This document shows, in pieces, positions 52,967-64,000 of a DNA stretch of 64,000 bases. The stretch comes from Neotamlana nanhaiensis (GTDB taxonomy: Bacteria > Bacteroidota > Bacteroidia > Flavobacteriales > Flavobacteriaceae), in NCBI RefSeq assembly GCF_000943555.1, contig NZ_JTDV01000005.1:361732-425731 (forward strand), given 5' to 3'. The stretch's first letter is position 1. Each line of letters begins with the position of its first letter. The notes beneath the pieces are model-generated. The model was not told the DNA's origin and ran no database searches. It saw nothing but the letters and a program-made list of their open reading frames with translations. Position numbers and translations under genes: made by a program.

Positions 52967-54298
52967 TTGAAACTATTTAAACCCTTTTACATACAACCCC
53001 GTTTTTTTTATGTTGGCATTGCCATTGTTAGCATATTTACAGCAAGCTATTTTATTCCGGTGTTGTTTAATGTAGCGCAACTTTTAATAGTCGCTTTATT
53101 GGTGTTGTTTCTGTTAGATATTTTAATTGTTTTTATAGGAAAAAATAAAATTGAAGCCATTCGGGAGTTACCCGATAAATTCTCGAATGGTGACAATAAT
53201 ACTATTAATATAAAAGTTAGTAATTATTACCCATTTACCATTCATTTAGAAATTATTGACGAAATACCAGAGCAGTTTCAAGTACGCGATTTTAAAATAA
53301 AACAAACCATAGTTTCTCGAAAAACAAAAACTATAAACTACCAATTAAAACCTACGCAACGAGGCGAATATAAATTTGGGAGCTTAAATATTTACGCATC
53401 TTCTGTATTAAAAATTGTGGCTAAACGCTATACATTTAATGCCGAAGCCATGGTGCCAACCTACCCCAGTTTTAAGCAATTAAAAAAGTTTGAGCTTTTA
53501 AATATTAACAAAAACTCTTTTGAATACGGCTTGAAAAAAGTGCGTCGTTTAGGGCACTCTATGGAGTTCGAGCAAATAAAAGAATACGTTTTAGGCGACG
53601 ATTTACGTACTATAAACTGGAAAGCCACGGCAAAGAAAAACCAGTTAATGGTCAATCAATTTCAAGACGAAAAATCGCAACCTGTATATTCTATAATCGA
53701 TAAAGGCCGTGTTATGAAAATGCCTTTTGAAGGTTTAAGCCTCCTAGATTACGCCATAAATTCCGCCTTAGTAATTAGCAACGTTGTACTTAAAAAACAA
53801 GATAAAGCAGGTCTATTATCATTTTCTAAAAAAACTGAAAATGTAGTGGTTGCAGAACGACGCAATTCGCAAATGCAACTTATTTTAGAAGCGCTTTATA
53901 ATGTAAAAACCGATTATTTTGAAACCGATTTTAGCCGCTTGTACACCAACCTAAAAAAACACGTTACACAACGTAGCTTGCTTTTAATGTACACTAACTT
54001 TGAAACATTAGACGGATTAGAACGTCAATTACCCTATTTAAAAGCCATAGCAAAAAGTCATTTACTAGTAGTCATCTTCTTTAAAAACACCGAGCTAAAC
54101 GCACTTATAAATAACAAAGCCGAAACCGTAGAACAAGTGTACGACAAGGTTATTGCCGAAAAATTTGCTTTCGAAAAACGTCTTATTGTAAACGAACTTA
54201 AAAAATACGGGATTCATTCTATTTTAACATCACCCGAACATTTAACCATAAACACTATTAATAAGTATTTAGAGGTTAAGGCACGTGGGTTGTTGTAA
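52967..54298 (+). CDS. DUF58-domain protein
   Basis: 443 residues from TTG 52967. Two N-terminal membrane helices (about 12-62), a beta region, and the DUF58 motif F-E-Q-I-K-E-Y-V-L-G-D-D-L-R-T-I-N-W-K-A near 199-218, followed by a von Willebrand-like fold. DUF58 proteins pair with MoxR ATPases; targets are not known here. Last gene of the cluster. No in-frame ATG fits the conserved start better than this TTG. Confidence 0.88.
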   Translation: MKLFKPFYIQPRFFYVGIAIVSIFTASYFIPVLFNVAQLLIVALLVLFLLDILIVFIGKNKIEAIRELPDKFSNGDNNTINIKVSNYYPFTIHLEIIDEIPEQFQVRDFKIKQTIVSRKTKTINYQLKPTQRGEYKFGSLNIYASSVLKIVAKRYTFNAEAMVPTYPSFKQLKKFELLNINKNSFEYGLKKVRRLGHSMEFEQIKEYVLGDDLRTINWKATAKKNQLMVNQFQDEKSQPVYSIIDKGRVMKMPFEGLSLLDYAINSALVISNVVLKKQDKAGLLSFSKKTENVVVAERRNSQMQLILEALYNVKTDYFETDFSRLYTNLKKHVTQRSLLLMYTNFETLDGLERQLPYLKAIAKSHLLVVIFFKNTELNALINNKAETVEQVYDKVIAEKFAFEKRLIVNELKKYGIHSILTSPEHLTINTINKYLEVKARGLL

Positions 54299-54468
54299 AG
54301 GTTAATACGTACATATCATATTTTTTTAGTAAGCTTTAAAATTACTTGCCGTTATAAACATTATATTTATGTAGTACGTAGTTGTCAATTTAAATTGATC
54401 CAATTAGTCCTTTTCTTTACTTCATTTGATATAAAAGAAGAAAAAATTCCATTCCCAAACAATTAATT

Positions 54469-54476
54469 TATCTTTG
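54469..54476 (+). promoter_or_regulatory. -7 promoter element of trmD
   Basis: TATCTTTG, canonical. Predicted transcription start about 54481-54483, roughly 12 bases before ATG 54495. Confidence 0.6.
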
Positions 54477-54494
54477 CACTCAATTCATTTTACC

Positions 54495-55172
54495 ATGCGC
54501 ATCGATATTATAACGGTTTTACCAGAATTACTTAAAAGTCCTTTTGAAGCTTCAATTTTAAAGCGAGCCATTGAAGCCGATTTAGTTGAAGTACATTTTC
54601 ACAACCTACGCGATTATAGCACAAACAACTATAAAAGTGTAGACGATTATCAATTTGGTGGTGGCGCTGGTATGGTAATGATGATTGAACCTATTGATAA
54701 ATGCATCAGCAAACTAAAAGCCGAACGCCATTACGACGAAATTATTTATATGACACCAGATGGTGAAGCCTTAAACCAAGGGATTGCCAATCAACTATCG
54801 CTTAAAGAGAACATGATTATTTTATGCGGACATTATAAAGGTGTCGATCAACGTGTACGCGATCATTTTATAACTCGAGAAATCTCAATAGGCGATTATG
54901 TACTTTCAGGTGGTGAATTAGGTGCAGCCGTACTTTGCGATGCTGTTATACGTTTAATACCTGGTGTTTTAGGTAATGAAACTTCTGCCCTAACGGATTC
55001 GTTTCAAGATAACTTATTAGCGCCTCCAATTTATACAAAACCTCGTGAATATAAAGGTATGAAAGTGCCTGAACTGTTGTTTAGCGGAAACTTACCGGAG
55101 ATTGAAAAATGGCGCGAAGAGCAAGCGTACCAACGCACCAAAGAACGTCGTCCAGATTTATTAGAAGATTAA
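54495..55172 (+). CDS. trmD: tRNA (guanine-37-N1)-methyltransferase
   Basis: 225 residues from ATG 54495; an in-frame TTG at 54474 lies in the promoter. TrmD methylates G37 next to the anticodon to prevent frameshifting. Marks: [11 protein letters not shown] start, G-G-G-A-G-M-V-M near 55, [11 protein letters not shown] near 112-122 and [13 protein letters not shown] (trefoil knot SAM site) near 130. Three bases separate it from the next gene. Confidence 0.97.
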   Translation: MRIDIITVLPELLKSPFEASILKRAIEADLVEVHFHNLRDYSTNNYKSVDDYQFGGGAGMVMMIEPIDKCISKLKAERHYDEIIYMTPDGEALNQGIANQLSLKENMIILCGHYKGVDQRVRDHFITREISIGDYVLSGGELGAAVLCDAVIRLIPGVLGNETSALTDSFQDNLLAPPIYTKPREYKGMKVPELLFSGNLPEIEKWREEQAYQRTKERRPDLLED

Positions 55173-55175
55173 TAT

Positions 55176-55664
55176 ATGGTAAATCCTCAAATTGTAACCA
55201 TTCCAGAAACGTTACTTGTTGGTATACATACTAACATGTCGCTTACAGAAAATAAAACCTTTAATTTATTTTCTGCTTTTATGCCTAAACGAAAAACAAT
55301 TAAAAATCTTATTAATACCGATGTTTTTGAAATATGCATATATAAGGATGGTTATTTTAAAAACTTTAACCCGAACAACACGTTTACAAAATGGGCGACT
55401 TTAGCAGTTAAAAATTTTGAAAATATTCCAGAGAATATGGAATCTTTTAATATTGAATCTGGTTTGTACGCTAAATTTATTTACAAAGGTTTACCACAAG
55501 AAATAGGTGGTTTTATGGGATATATTTTAGGAACTTGGTTGCCAAACTCTGCGTATATTCTAGACCATCGCCCACATTTTAATGTTCTGGGAGATTCTTA
55601 TAAAAGTAATGACTCTGAATCGGAAGAAGCTATTTTTATCCCTATAAAGCGAAAAACATCCTAA
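55176..55664 (+). CDS. GyrI-like/AraC effector-binding domain protein
   Basis: 162 residues. The GyrI-like small-molecule binding fold is suggested by the opening P-E-T-L-L-V-G-I-H-T, F-E-I-C-I-Y in mid-protein, Y-A-K-F-I-Y-K-G near 105 and the ending Y-I-L-D-H-R-P-H-F-N-V-L. There is no DNA-binding domain, so it may sequester a ligand or protein. Probably transcribed with trmD. A dispersed element (copy D) follows after six bases. Confidence 0.75.
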   Translation: MVNPQIVTIPETLLVGIHTNMSLTENKTFNLFSAFMPKRKTIKNLINTDVFEICIYKDGYFKNFNPNNTFTKWATLAVKNFENIPENMESFNIESGLYAKFIYKGLPQEIGGFMGYILGTWLPNSAYILDHRPHFNVLGDSYKSNDSESEEAIFIPIKRKTS

Positions 55665-55670
55665 AAAGCT

Positions 55671-55757
55671 GTGTTAAGGATAGTAACGGCATCCTTATTT
55701 GAAGTATGAAAAAAAGATATAGAGAATAGCCTGACCCCGAGATAACGGGGTAACACC
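55671..55757 (+). repeat. Dispersed flavobacterial element, copy D
   Basis: Arms GTGTTA (55671-55676) and TAACAC (55751-55756). Shares AAGGATAGTA with the other copies' GGGATTGTA, GCCTGACC with GCCCGACC, and a CCCCG...CGGGG inner hairpin at the right end. Starts just after a plus-strand stop codon, like copy C. Confidence 0.75.
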
Positions 55758-55807
55758 AAAACCATTAAAAATTTTAAACTTTTACTTTTAACTTATAACT
55801 TTTTAAC

Positions 55808-55892
55808 TATCTTTGCAGCCAATTTCGGGTTAACCTCTGGCGAGAATCGTGAATGTTGTTTCGAATTAACTCATAATTAATATTTTAAAGAT
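55808..55892 (+). promoter_or_regulatory. rplS promoter and probable L19 leader
   Basis: TATCTTTG (55808-55815) is canonical. The predicted 5' UTR of about 70 bases (from about 55820) contains GGTTAA pairing with TTAACT (one G-U) around a branched middle with CGAGAATCG. A ribosomal-protein leader upstream of L19 genes has been described for Flavobacteria; this segment is in the right place but I could not check the alignment. Confidence 0.55.
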
Positions 55893-56243
55893 ATGGAATC
55901 TTTAGTAAAATTTGTACAAGACGAATTTGTAACAAGAAAGGAATTTCCAGAATTTAGTGCTGGAGATACAATTACTGTATACTACGAAATTAGAGAAGGT
56001 GAAAAAGTTCGTACACAGTTCTTTAGAGGTGTAGTAATTCAACGTAGAGGTTCAGGTACTTCTGAAACATTTACAATTAGAAAAATGTCTGGAACTATTG
56101 GTGTAGAGCGTATTTTCCCAGTAAACTTACCAGCATTACAAAAAATTGAAGTGAACAAGCGTGGTAAAGTTCGTAGAGCTAGAATTTTCTACTTTAGAGG
56201 CTTAACTGGTAAAAAAGCTAGAATTAAAGAAGTAAGACGCTAA
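55893..56243 (+). CDS. rplS: 50S ribosomal protein L19
   Basis: 116 residues, normal. Marks: M-E-S-L-V-K-F-V-Q-D-E-F, F-S-A-G-D-T-I-T-V-Y, the basic core G-V-V-I-Q-R-R-G-S-G, T-F-T-I-R-K-M-S, G-V-E-R-I-F-P and the end R-A-R-I-F-Y-F-R. L19 sits at the 30S-50S interface. Own promoter, leader and terminator, so a single-gene unit that can be regulated by its own product. Confidence 0.98.
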   Translation: MESLVKFVQDEFVTRKEFPEFSAGDTITVYYEIREGEKVRTQFFRGVVIQRRGSGTSETFTIRKMSGTIGVERIFPVNLPALQKIEVNKRGKVRRARIFYFRGLTGKKARIKEVRR

Positions 56244-56266
56244 AACATATTGCTTTTTAAGCATTG

Positions 56267-56297
56267 AAAGCCTTGGTATATTGCCAAGGCTTTTTTT
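56267..56297 (+). terminator. Terminator after rplS
   Basis: AAAGCCTTGG (56267-56276) pairs perfectly with CCAAGGCTTT (56284-56293), seven-base loop, followed by T residues. Confidence 0.92.
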
Positions 56298-56607
56298 GTT
56301 ATTAACAATTGTTGATAACCTTGGTTTATAACTGGTTGATATTTAAAATCTTAAAACAATTGGTTCTCTCGCTTATTTTTCGTAATTTAGTCAAAGAGAA
56401 AATAACCAAATACGTTTGGGTTTCATTGCCGACGATGAATTTATATTTCGCTCTAAATAAGGTAACGTTCTTATACAATAATTGTTTTTGAGGTTTTAAA
56501 TAGAAACGCATAAGCGTAAATATGAAAAATCATGATTCTTAAAATATAGTTTTTACTGATAAAAATAATTTAAGATGAAAGTTTGAAAGTTAACACTACG
56601 AAATGTA

Positions 56608-56748
56608 ATGATTATAAGTAAAACAATGCTAAACCAAGAAATCGCGAAAGCGAACACTTTCAATAAAATAGCATCAAAAAAACAATTATCTGAAATAAGT
56701 AATGTAATAAGTCAATACATTTTGAAAATTACACACTTATTTCGTTGA
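56608..56748 (+). CDS. Possible 46-residue protein
   Basis: ATG 56608 to TGA 56748. The product has N-Q-E-I-A-K-A-N-T-F-N-K-I-A-S-K-K-Q-L-S, a polar, helical-looking sequence without known relatives to me. Low base composition and lack of a clear promoter make this weak; it could be chance or a gene remnant. Confidence 0.2.
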   Translation: MIISKTMLNQEIAKANTFNKIASKKQLSEISNVISQYILKITHLFR

Positions 56749-56832
56749 AATAACAGCATACTGGAATAATTTAGATGAATATTTTAAATTAGGATTTAGT
56801 AAAATGCTAAGAAAGTTATGTGTTATTTCAAG

Positions 56833-56880
56833 AAAGCCATGTCAAAGAAGATTAAATTCTTCAGTGATATGGCTTTTGTA
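56833..56880 (+). terminator. Possible terminator hairpin in the rplS-icd gap
   Basis: AAAGCCAT (56833-56840) pairs with ATGGCTTT (56869-56876), with an inner AAGAA/TTCTT stem. T residues on the plus strand are interrupted (TTTTGTATTTTA), so efficiency is uncertain. Confidence 0.45.
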
Positions 56881-57021
56881 TTTTAATCGATTAACTACCG
56901 CTTTCTTCAGTTTCATTTAACATTTGGTGCAAATTTGTTTAAAATAAGCATTTTCAAGACTTTTTCATCCCTTTTCACACCTAATTTAGTGGCCAATTTT
57001 TGTATATTCGCAACGCTTTAA

Positions 57022-59292
<2,271 letters not shown>

Positions 59293-59296
59293 AATT

Positions 59297-59323
59297 AAGC
59301 TCCTTAAATTAGGAGCTTTTTTT
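59297..59323 (+). terminator. Terminator after icd
   Basis: AAGCTCCT (59297-59304) pairs with AGGAGCTT (59311-59318), six-base loop, then a T run. Confidence 0.9.
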
Positions 59324-59388
59324 ACTTATTTTCAATAACAAATTTTAATAAGACCTTGTACTTGTTAAAATTTGTTATTTTTAACTTT

Positions 59389-60207
59389 ATGAGTTTTATT
59401 AAAATTACCGAGCAAGATTCAAAATACAATCATCTCGAAAAGATGAGCACTAAAGAATTGCTCGAAAACATTAATAATGAAGATAAAACGGTACCGTTAG
59501 CTGTTGAAAAAGCACTTCCGCAAATAGAAATACTTGTCAACCAAGTTGTTTCAAAGCTAAGTACTGGCGGACGCTTATTTTATATTGGAGCTGGTACAAG
59601 TGGTCGACTAGGAATTTTAGACGCATCGGAATGCCCACCTACTTTTGGCGTTTCTTCAGATTTGGTAATAGGAATTATTGCTGGAGGTGATAATGCCATT
59701 AGAAATGCTGTCGAAAATGCTGAAGATTCTACAAATCAAGGATGGGAAGATTTAAAAAAATTCGCAATAACATCAAAAGATATTGTTATTGGCATTGCTG
59801 CTTCTGGCACCACGCCTTATGTTATATCTGCCTTACAACACTGTAATAAAAATAATATTGTAACAGGAAGTATATCTTGTAACGCAAATAGTCCTTTATC
59901 TCAATCAGCTGCATATCCAATAGAAGTAATTGTTGGACCAGAATTTGTAACAGGTAGCTCTCGAATGAAAGCTGGTACCGCTCAAAAACTGGTTTTGAAT
60001 ATGATTACAACCTCTACTATGATAAAGTTAGGACGTATAAAAGGAAATAAAATGGTCGATATGCAACTAAGCAATAATAAATTAGTTGATAGAGGTACAA
60101 AAATGATTATGAGCGAGCTTAACTTACCCGAAACCGAAGCAAAACAATTACTTCAAAAGTATAAAAACGTTAGGTTAGCAATTCAAAATTACAATAATGG
60201 AAAATAA
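59389..60207 (+). CDS. murQ: N-acetylmuramic acid 6-phosphate etherase
   Basis: 272 residues from ATG 59389; a TTG at 59356 in frame gives only a hydrophobic non-conserved extension. MurQ splits MurNAc-6-phosphate into GlcNAc-6-phosphate and lactate during cell-wall recycling. SIS-domain marks: Y-I-G-A-G-T-S-G-R-L-G near 67-77, D-A-S-E-C-P-P-T-F-G near 80, G-I-A-A-S-G-T-T-P-Y near 142-151 and G-S-S-R-M-K-A-G-T-A-Q-K near 196. The transporter and kinase genes of recycling are not nearby. It overlaps the next gene by 11 bases. Confidence 0.96.
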   Translation: MSFIKITEQDSKYNHLEKMSTKELLENINNEDKTVPLAVEKALPQIEILVNQVVSKLSTGGRLFYIGAGTSGRLGILDASECPPTFGVSSDLVIGIIAGGDNAIRNAVENAEDSTNQGWEDLKKFAITSKDIVIGIAASGTTPYVISALQHCNKNNIVTGSISCNANSPLSQSAAYPIEVIVGPEFVTGSSRMKAGTAQKLVLNMITTSTMIKLGRIKGNKMVDMQLSNNKLVDRGTKMIMSELNLPETEAKQLLQKYKNVRLAIQNYNNGK

Positions 60208-60430
60208 TAAAACAGACAAAAAAACACTATTAAAAGGTATTAAAATAATGGTTTTTTCATTATTTAGTTTTTTTATTGGTCCTACATTTATGCATATGGC
60301 CTTAAACAATAAAGAAAAACCACTTTATATGCCAATGCTAATAGTTGGCTGTTTAATTTGCGCTATGGCTGTTATTTTAGCTTTTCGAGGTATAAATACC
60401 ATAATGAATAGTATTTTTAAAAAGGAGTAA
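60197..60430 (+). CDS. DUF6095-like small membrane protein
   Basis: 77 residues with two membrane helices (about 18-35 and 45-64): K-G-I-K-I-M-V-F-S-L-F-S-F-F-I-G-P and M-P-M-L-I-V-G-C. I recall this family (DUF6095) beside other genes in Flavobacteriaceae, function unknown. Coupled to murQ by an 11-base overlap. Confidence 0.75.
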   Translation: MENNKTDKKTLLKGIKIMVFSLFSFFIGPTFMHMALNNKEKPLYMPMLIVGCLICAMAVILAFRGINTIMNSIFKKE

Positions 60431-60442
60431 AAGTATCTAATT

Positions 60443-60937
60443 TTACCTATGTAAGTTCGGTTTTGGTGTAGAAGGATTATAACCAAAATCGCAATCTTCA
60501 ACTTTAATTCCTAACTGATCCATAATATAGCTTATTATAGCATAATGATGTATGGTATGGCTATTGGCTTGGGCAAATAACGCTTCAACAGTATAATTCA
60601 TTCTTGTTTTACCAATACCTAAATCATCAATAACAACAACACTGCTATTTTCAATATTAAAATTATTTAAACGATTAATTATGATATTCAAATATTCAGA
60701 GGCTGTTAAACAACAAGATTCTACCTTAGTATTGCGTTCTCGAGAAGTTAAATCAACAACACCATTCTTTACATTAAAAATACAATTATAAAAATCAAAA
60801 ATATGTCTTACATGTGAACCAATACTAGAATAGTATGGGCCTATAGAAACATTACATAATTCTTGGTTAGATAGTTGTGATAATAAGGATTCTGATTTTT
60901 TTAGTGTATTTATTGAAGCTTTTATTATAACCTGCAT
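60443..60937 (-). CDS. DinB-like protein
   Basis: 164 residues, a four-helix bundle type. Metal-binding His candidates lie in G-S-H-V-R-H-I-F-D-F near 37-46 and A-N-S-H-T-I-H-H-Y near 129-137. DinB/YfiT-like members act as thiol-dependent transferases or have no known activity. Convergent with the DUF6095 gene; 12 bases separate the stops. Confidence 0.75.
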   Translation of the reverse strand: MQVIIKASINTLKKSESLLSQLSNQELCNVSIGPYYSSIGSHVRHIFDFYNCIFNVKNGVVDLTSRERNTKVESCCLTASEYLNIIINRLNNFNIENSSVVVIDDLGIGKTRMNYTVEALFAQANSHTIHHYAIISYIMDQLGIKVEDCDFGYNPSTPKPNLHR

Positions 60938-61074
60938 ACAAAGAATTTTTGATTAAAATAATAAAAATATTCTACAACTAAACTTAATTTTATTTTCAAT
61001 AGTCTTCTAAGAATAAATCATAATCAAAAAAACACATTATCGTAAATCTATATTTAATAATAAAAATTTGAAAA

Positions 61075-63828
61075 TTATCTAATTAAAGAAAAGTGCCCAT
61101 TCTTTTTAAGAATAGATTTATCATATTTTATTAACTCTATAGTAAACCAATAATCATTAGATGGAAGTTTTTCCCCATTAATAGTTCCATCCCATGTAAA
61201 ATTTCTATCACTATTTAACGCTGTAATAAATTTTCCATATCTGTTAAAAATATTTATTTTTATAAGTCTATATTGAGTTTCATCTATGCCTCGAACTTCC
61301 CATAAATCATTAATACCATCATTATTAGGTGTAAAAAACTTTGGATAACCTAATATAAAAATTTGTTTTTTTGTAATTTTATTACAAGGAGTTGAGTCTT
61401 TAACATAAATTGTGTTTATTCCTGAAGGAACATTATAAAATGTATGTTTATTTGAGGTTCCCACAAAACTAATTCCATTAATAGAATATTGATAATCTTC
61501 ATTTCCAACAATACTCACTTTTACCGAATTTTTGCCTCCTTCAACTATAGTTTCTATTTTATCAAAAATAAGAGCTTCTGATTTAACTACAGAGAAAGTT
61601 TTAGAGTTTGAACATTCTAAACCATTATTATTTAAATTATAAGCTATATGAGTATAAGTATCAGGAATACTCGTATAAAAATCTTTGTCAGTAGAAACAA
61701 TATTATCATTACTATCAATCCATTCAAACCTATTATTAATACTATTACCTGATATTTTTACTAAAGAATCTTCACAAATAACATAAGTGTCTTCTAAGTC
61801 TATAATAGGCAAACGATTAACTATTAAAGTTAGTGGTACAATACCAGAACAACTTAAATCACTCTTATCAACCCTAACCCAAATTTCAGATGCTTTTGAT
61901 GTATAAAATCTACTCGCAATTTCATTTTCAGTAATTTGAGCGTCATTAAAACTTGGAAAGTACCTAATAATGTCTGTATTGGCTAAATTTAATTTAGATC
62001 TGATAAAATCTTTTTCAAAACCTAATGAAAAAAGACCTACTAAATCATCAGTGCCTGCTTCTAAAAAACCACAGGCAGATACTTCAGATATTTCCCCTAA
62101 ATTTGTTTTAACAGTATTTAACTTAAATGAGCAAACATCAAAACAACCTTTTTCATTTACAGCTGTAATAAATATAACCTGGTTAGGTCTCTTATTTACA
62201 TAAATATCTGGTTCAGCTATTCTATTAATATCTAAATCCCTATCTCTTTTACTTTCATAGAAAAATAAATCCTCATTTAATTCTGGTTTAGTAATATTAT
62301 CACGAATGTTGAAAAGATTAAATGTAGATATTCCATCTGCATCATCATCACATTGAATCAATTGTTGATCTTCTTTTAAATTAGGAACCTGCGATATATT
62401 AACTCGTTTATTAACTTTAATATACCTGCCATTAATTCTAATATTTGCGACAATATTATACATACCTTCTTTAGTATAAACATGATCAGGTAGAATGTCA
62501 TTTGAAGTATTACCATCATCAAAATCCCAACTAATAGATTCTATATTAGAATAAGTATCGACCTCAAAAGATAAAGGAATACCTACACACCCGTTCTCCC
62601 CCAATATTCTTGTTCTAAAATAAGATTGAATAAAACTAGGTAAACCTAATCTTGATTTATTTGGAAGTAAATTAATAGAATTATGAATATAATTTGAACT
62701 TACACCATAATTATTTGGCTTAACAATTTCACCAAGATATTCCGTTCCTTCATTTAAATTAATCGATAAAGCTCTATAAATTTTTCCATTATTAGCTAAT
62801 TGTAGGGCTCCAGCAGATAAATTGTTAGTTTCTTCATGCAATACAATAGCATTCTCAAGCGGATTTGCATTGGACAAATCATATTGATATAATAAATTTT
62901 TTCTCACTGAATCAGGTTGAAAATTAGCAGTATTCTCATTAAACATGCCCTGTCTGATCAATGTTGCATATAAAAAGTTGGAATCATTTGAAAACTCTAA
63001 ACCATTAACAGAAACCACTTCAAAAAAACTTAGCGAAGTTAATAAATTTCTCTTATTACTTACCGTACCATTTATACTGTTAAAATCAAAAACAGCTAGA
63101 TGGTTTGATAACTCTTGCTCTCTATAATTAGCACAGGCTATTTTTTTACCATCTGGTGAAAATTTCATAGCGCCTTCTTGCACTCCATTATAAAACAATC
63201 CATCTGTAATTACAGGACTTTCTATCCTACCATCTGGAATAATATTAAATGCATAAAATGATGTATATTCATTATTTATATTTTTTTTAGTGGTCATTAA
63301 CCATATTGATTCTCCATCATTATTATGAACTGCAGACAATTTACCGACTCCATCACCTTCTAATAAAGAAATGTTTTTTTCTATAACTTTACCCAATCCA
63401 TTATTTAAGTTCATATCAATTATAGAATAACGTAAACCAAAATAAGAACTCGTAGTAAAAACATAATAAATATTTTTTGTCTTTATTAAAGGAACTATAA
63501 TTATATTAAATAAAACATCGGGACTTATGTTAGGATTTAAAACTCCTCCTGTTGATATAGGATCTACAAGAACTCCGTTAATCATAATATTATGGTTTTT
63601 ATTCCATATATTTATACCATTAGAATAGAATAAAAGTTCTCCTTTTCTATTAGATATAGTTACACAAGCATCTTTAGCTATCATTTCTCCATCATATTTT
63701 ACTTGAGTTTCACCATCAAAGACAAAACCCATGCCTGACTTTTCGCCAAAGTACCATAGGTTTGTCTCATTTTGAGATATTAAACTACTATAAGTAAAAA
63801 GTAACAAAAAAAGTATAGTAAACTTCAC
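61075..63828 (-). CDS. Large surface protein with PKD domain and T9SS type B sorting domain
   Basis: 917 residues, signal peptide about 1-18. The first ~400 residues include repeated strand-turn motifs of a beta-propeller-like region (L-W-Y-F-G-E-K-S-G start, S-P-D-G-K-K-I-A-C-A near 226). A PKD domain follows (S-I-S-W-D-F-D-D-G-N-T-S near 431, H-V-Y-T-K-E-G near 451), then repeated Ig-like or similar blocks and finally the gliding-motility-associated C-terminal region (F-F-T-P-N-N-D-G-I-N-D-L-W near 834; F-N-R-Y-G-K). The protein should be exported by T9SS and attached to the surface. Single gene; the ligand is unknown. Confidence 0.93.
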   Translation of the reverse strand: MKFTILFLLLFTYSSLISQNETNLWYFGEKSGMGFVFDGETQVKYDGEMIAKDACVTISNRKGELLFYSNGINIWNKNHNIMINGVLVDPISTGGVLNPNISPDVLFNIIIVPLIKTKNIYYVFTTSSYFGLRYSIIDMNLNNGLGKVIEKNISLLEGDGVGKLSAVHNNDGESIWLMTTKKNINNEYTSFYAFNIIPDGRIESPVITDGLFYNGVQEGAMKFSPDGKKIACANYREQELSNHLAVFDFNSINGTVSNKRNLLTSLSFFEVVSVNGLEFSNDSNFLYATLIRQGMFNENTANFQPDSVRKNLLYQYDLSNANPLENAIVLHEETNNLSAGALQLANNGKIYRALSINLNEGTEYLGEIVKPNNYGVSSNYIHNSINLLPNKSRLGLPSFIQSYFRTRILGENGCVGIPLSFEVDTYSNIESISWDFDDGNTSNDILPDHVYTKEGMYNIVANIRINGRYIKVNKRVNISQVPNLKEDQQLIQCDDDADGISTFNLFNIRDNITKPELNEDLFFYESKRDRDLDINRIAEPDIYVNKRPNQVIFITAVNEKGCFDVCSFKLNTVKTNLGEISEVSACGFLEAGTDDLVGLFSLGFEKDFIRSKLNLANTDIIRYFPSFNDAQITENEIASRFYTSKASEIWVRVDKSDLSCSGIVPLTLIVNRLPIIDLEDTYVICEDSLVKISGNSINNRFEWIDSNDNIVSTDKDFYTSIPDTYTHIAYNLNNNGLECSNSKTFSVVKSEALIFDKIETIVEGGKNSVKVSIVGNEDYQYSINGISFVGTSNKHTFYNVPSGINTIYVKDSTPCNKITKKQIFILGYPKFFTPNNDGINDLWEVRGIDETQYRLIKINIFNRYGKFITALNSDRNFTWDGTINGEKLPSNDYWFTIELIKYDKSILKKNGHFSLIR

Positions 63829-64000
63829 AGATTTTTAGGTTATATTTTTTAAGCAAACTAAATTTAACTTCTAAAATCACTAATAATTTATAATTTTTAA
63901 AGGGTAATAAATTTACAAAAAACATTTTCATTTATGTTGACTTATATATTTTTAAATAAGTCTTACATAACACATAAAACAAATTTAAAACAAAAAACCC
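63829..64000. other. Upstream region of the T9SS type B gene
   Basis: 172 bases with no gene, A+T-rich. No strong -7 element is evident on the minus strand. Confidence 0.4.

Overview
The window looks like chromosome from a marine-type member of the Flavobacteriaceae (phylum Bacteroidota). The DNA is A+T-rich. Several genes follow the Bacteroidota promoter element TAnnTTTG. There are secreted proteins with type IX secretion (T9SS) sorting domains, one C-terminal type A and one gliding-motility type B. Lipoproteins, DUF2911, DUF3857 and DUF6095 proteins and a monomeric NADP-isocitrate dehydrogenase also fit that family. I see no rRNA, tRNA, complete insertion sequence, prophage or CRISPR array.

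Layout. 0-10 kb: the 5' part of an MGH1/GH63-like glucosidase, a lipoprotein serine hydrolase, a lone TolQ/ExbB-like protein, a LytS/LytTR two-component pair, a stand-alone RelA/SpoT-domain protein, lpdA and an S41 protease. 9.7-24.8 kb: smpB, an NTF2-like secreted protein, an S15 peptidase, a flavin-type oxidoreductase whose end runs into repeat DNA, pcm, then a compact plus-strand operon (Gfo/Idh oxidoreductase, 3-hydroxyacyl-CoA dehydrogenase, YggS, an exonuclease/GIY-YIG nuclease, a DUF3857 protein), a second DUF3857 copy, a voltage-gated-type K+ channel, miaA and ppnP. 24.8-28.3 kb: an ECF sigma factor, its anti-sigma partner and an unusual W-G-E repeat/adhesin-fold protein, then a DUF2911 protein. 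28.3-29.1 kb: a cassette-like patch with a broken small membrane gene, a SUKH protein and an attC-like tail. 29.3-45 kb: meaB, PAP2 phosphatase, MATE transporter, nitronate monooxygenase, T9SS subtilase, mnmA, fasciclin lipoprotein, MORN-type protein, the pyrG-yidC pair, acyltransferase, NUDIX hydrolase and cyclophilin. 45-54 kb: TRIC channel, serine hydrolase, a 120-bp tandem repeat array, and a MoxR/DUF58 cluster (RDD, SpoIIM, DUF4129, DUF4350, MoxR, DUF805, DUF58). 54-64 kb: trmD, a GyrI-like protein, rplS with a probable leader, icd, murQ, a DUF6095 protein, a DinB-like protein and a large T9SS type B surface protein.

The less ordinary signals are mostly non-coding or concern initiation. 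Two conserved genes (the exonuclease/GIY-YIG gene and miaA) have no ATG, GTG or TTG that preserves their catalytic N-termini; both have an ATC where the start should be. A dispersed element occurs four times just after stop codons, and its terminal 6-bp arms co-vary (GCATTA/TAATGC, GCGTTA/TAACGC, GTGTTA/TAACAC). There are two different tandem repeat arrays, REP/BIME-like palindromes, a possible small RNA, and a broken gene in a cassette-like context. Most enzymes are ordinary housekeeping functions. The candidates for something new are the co-varying dispersed element, the 120-bp hairpin array, the sigma/anti-sigma/W-G-E protein trio and the RelA/SpoT-domain protein with its long C-terminal extension.
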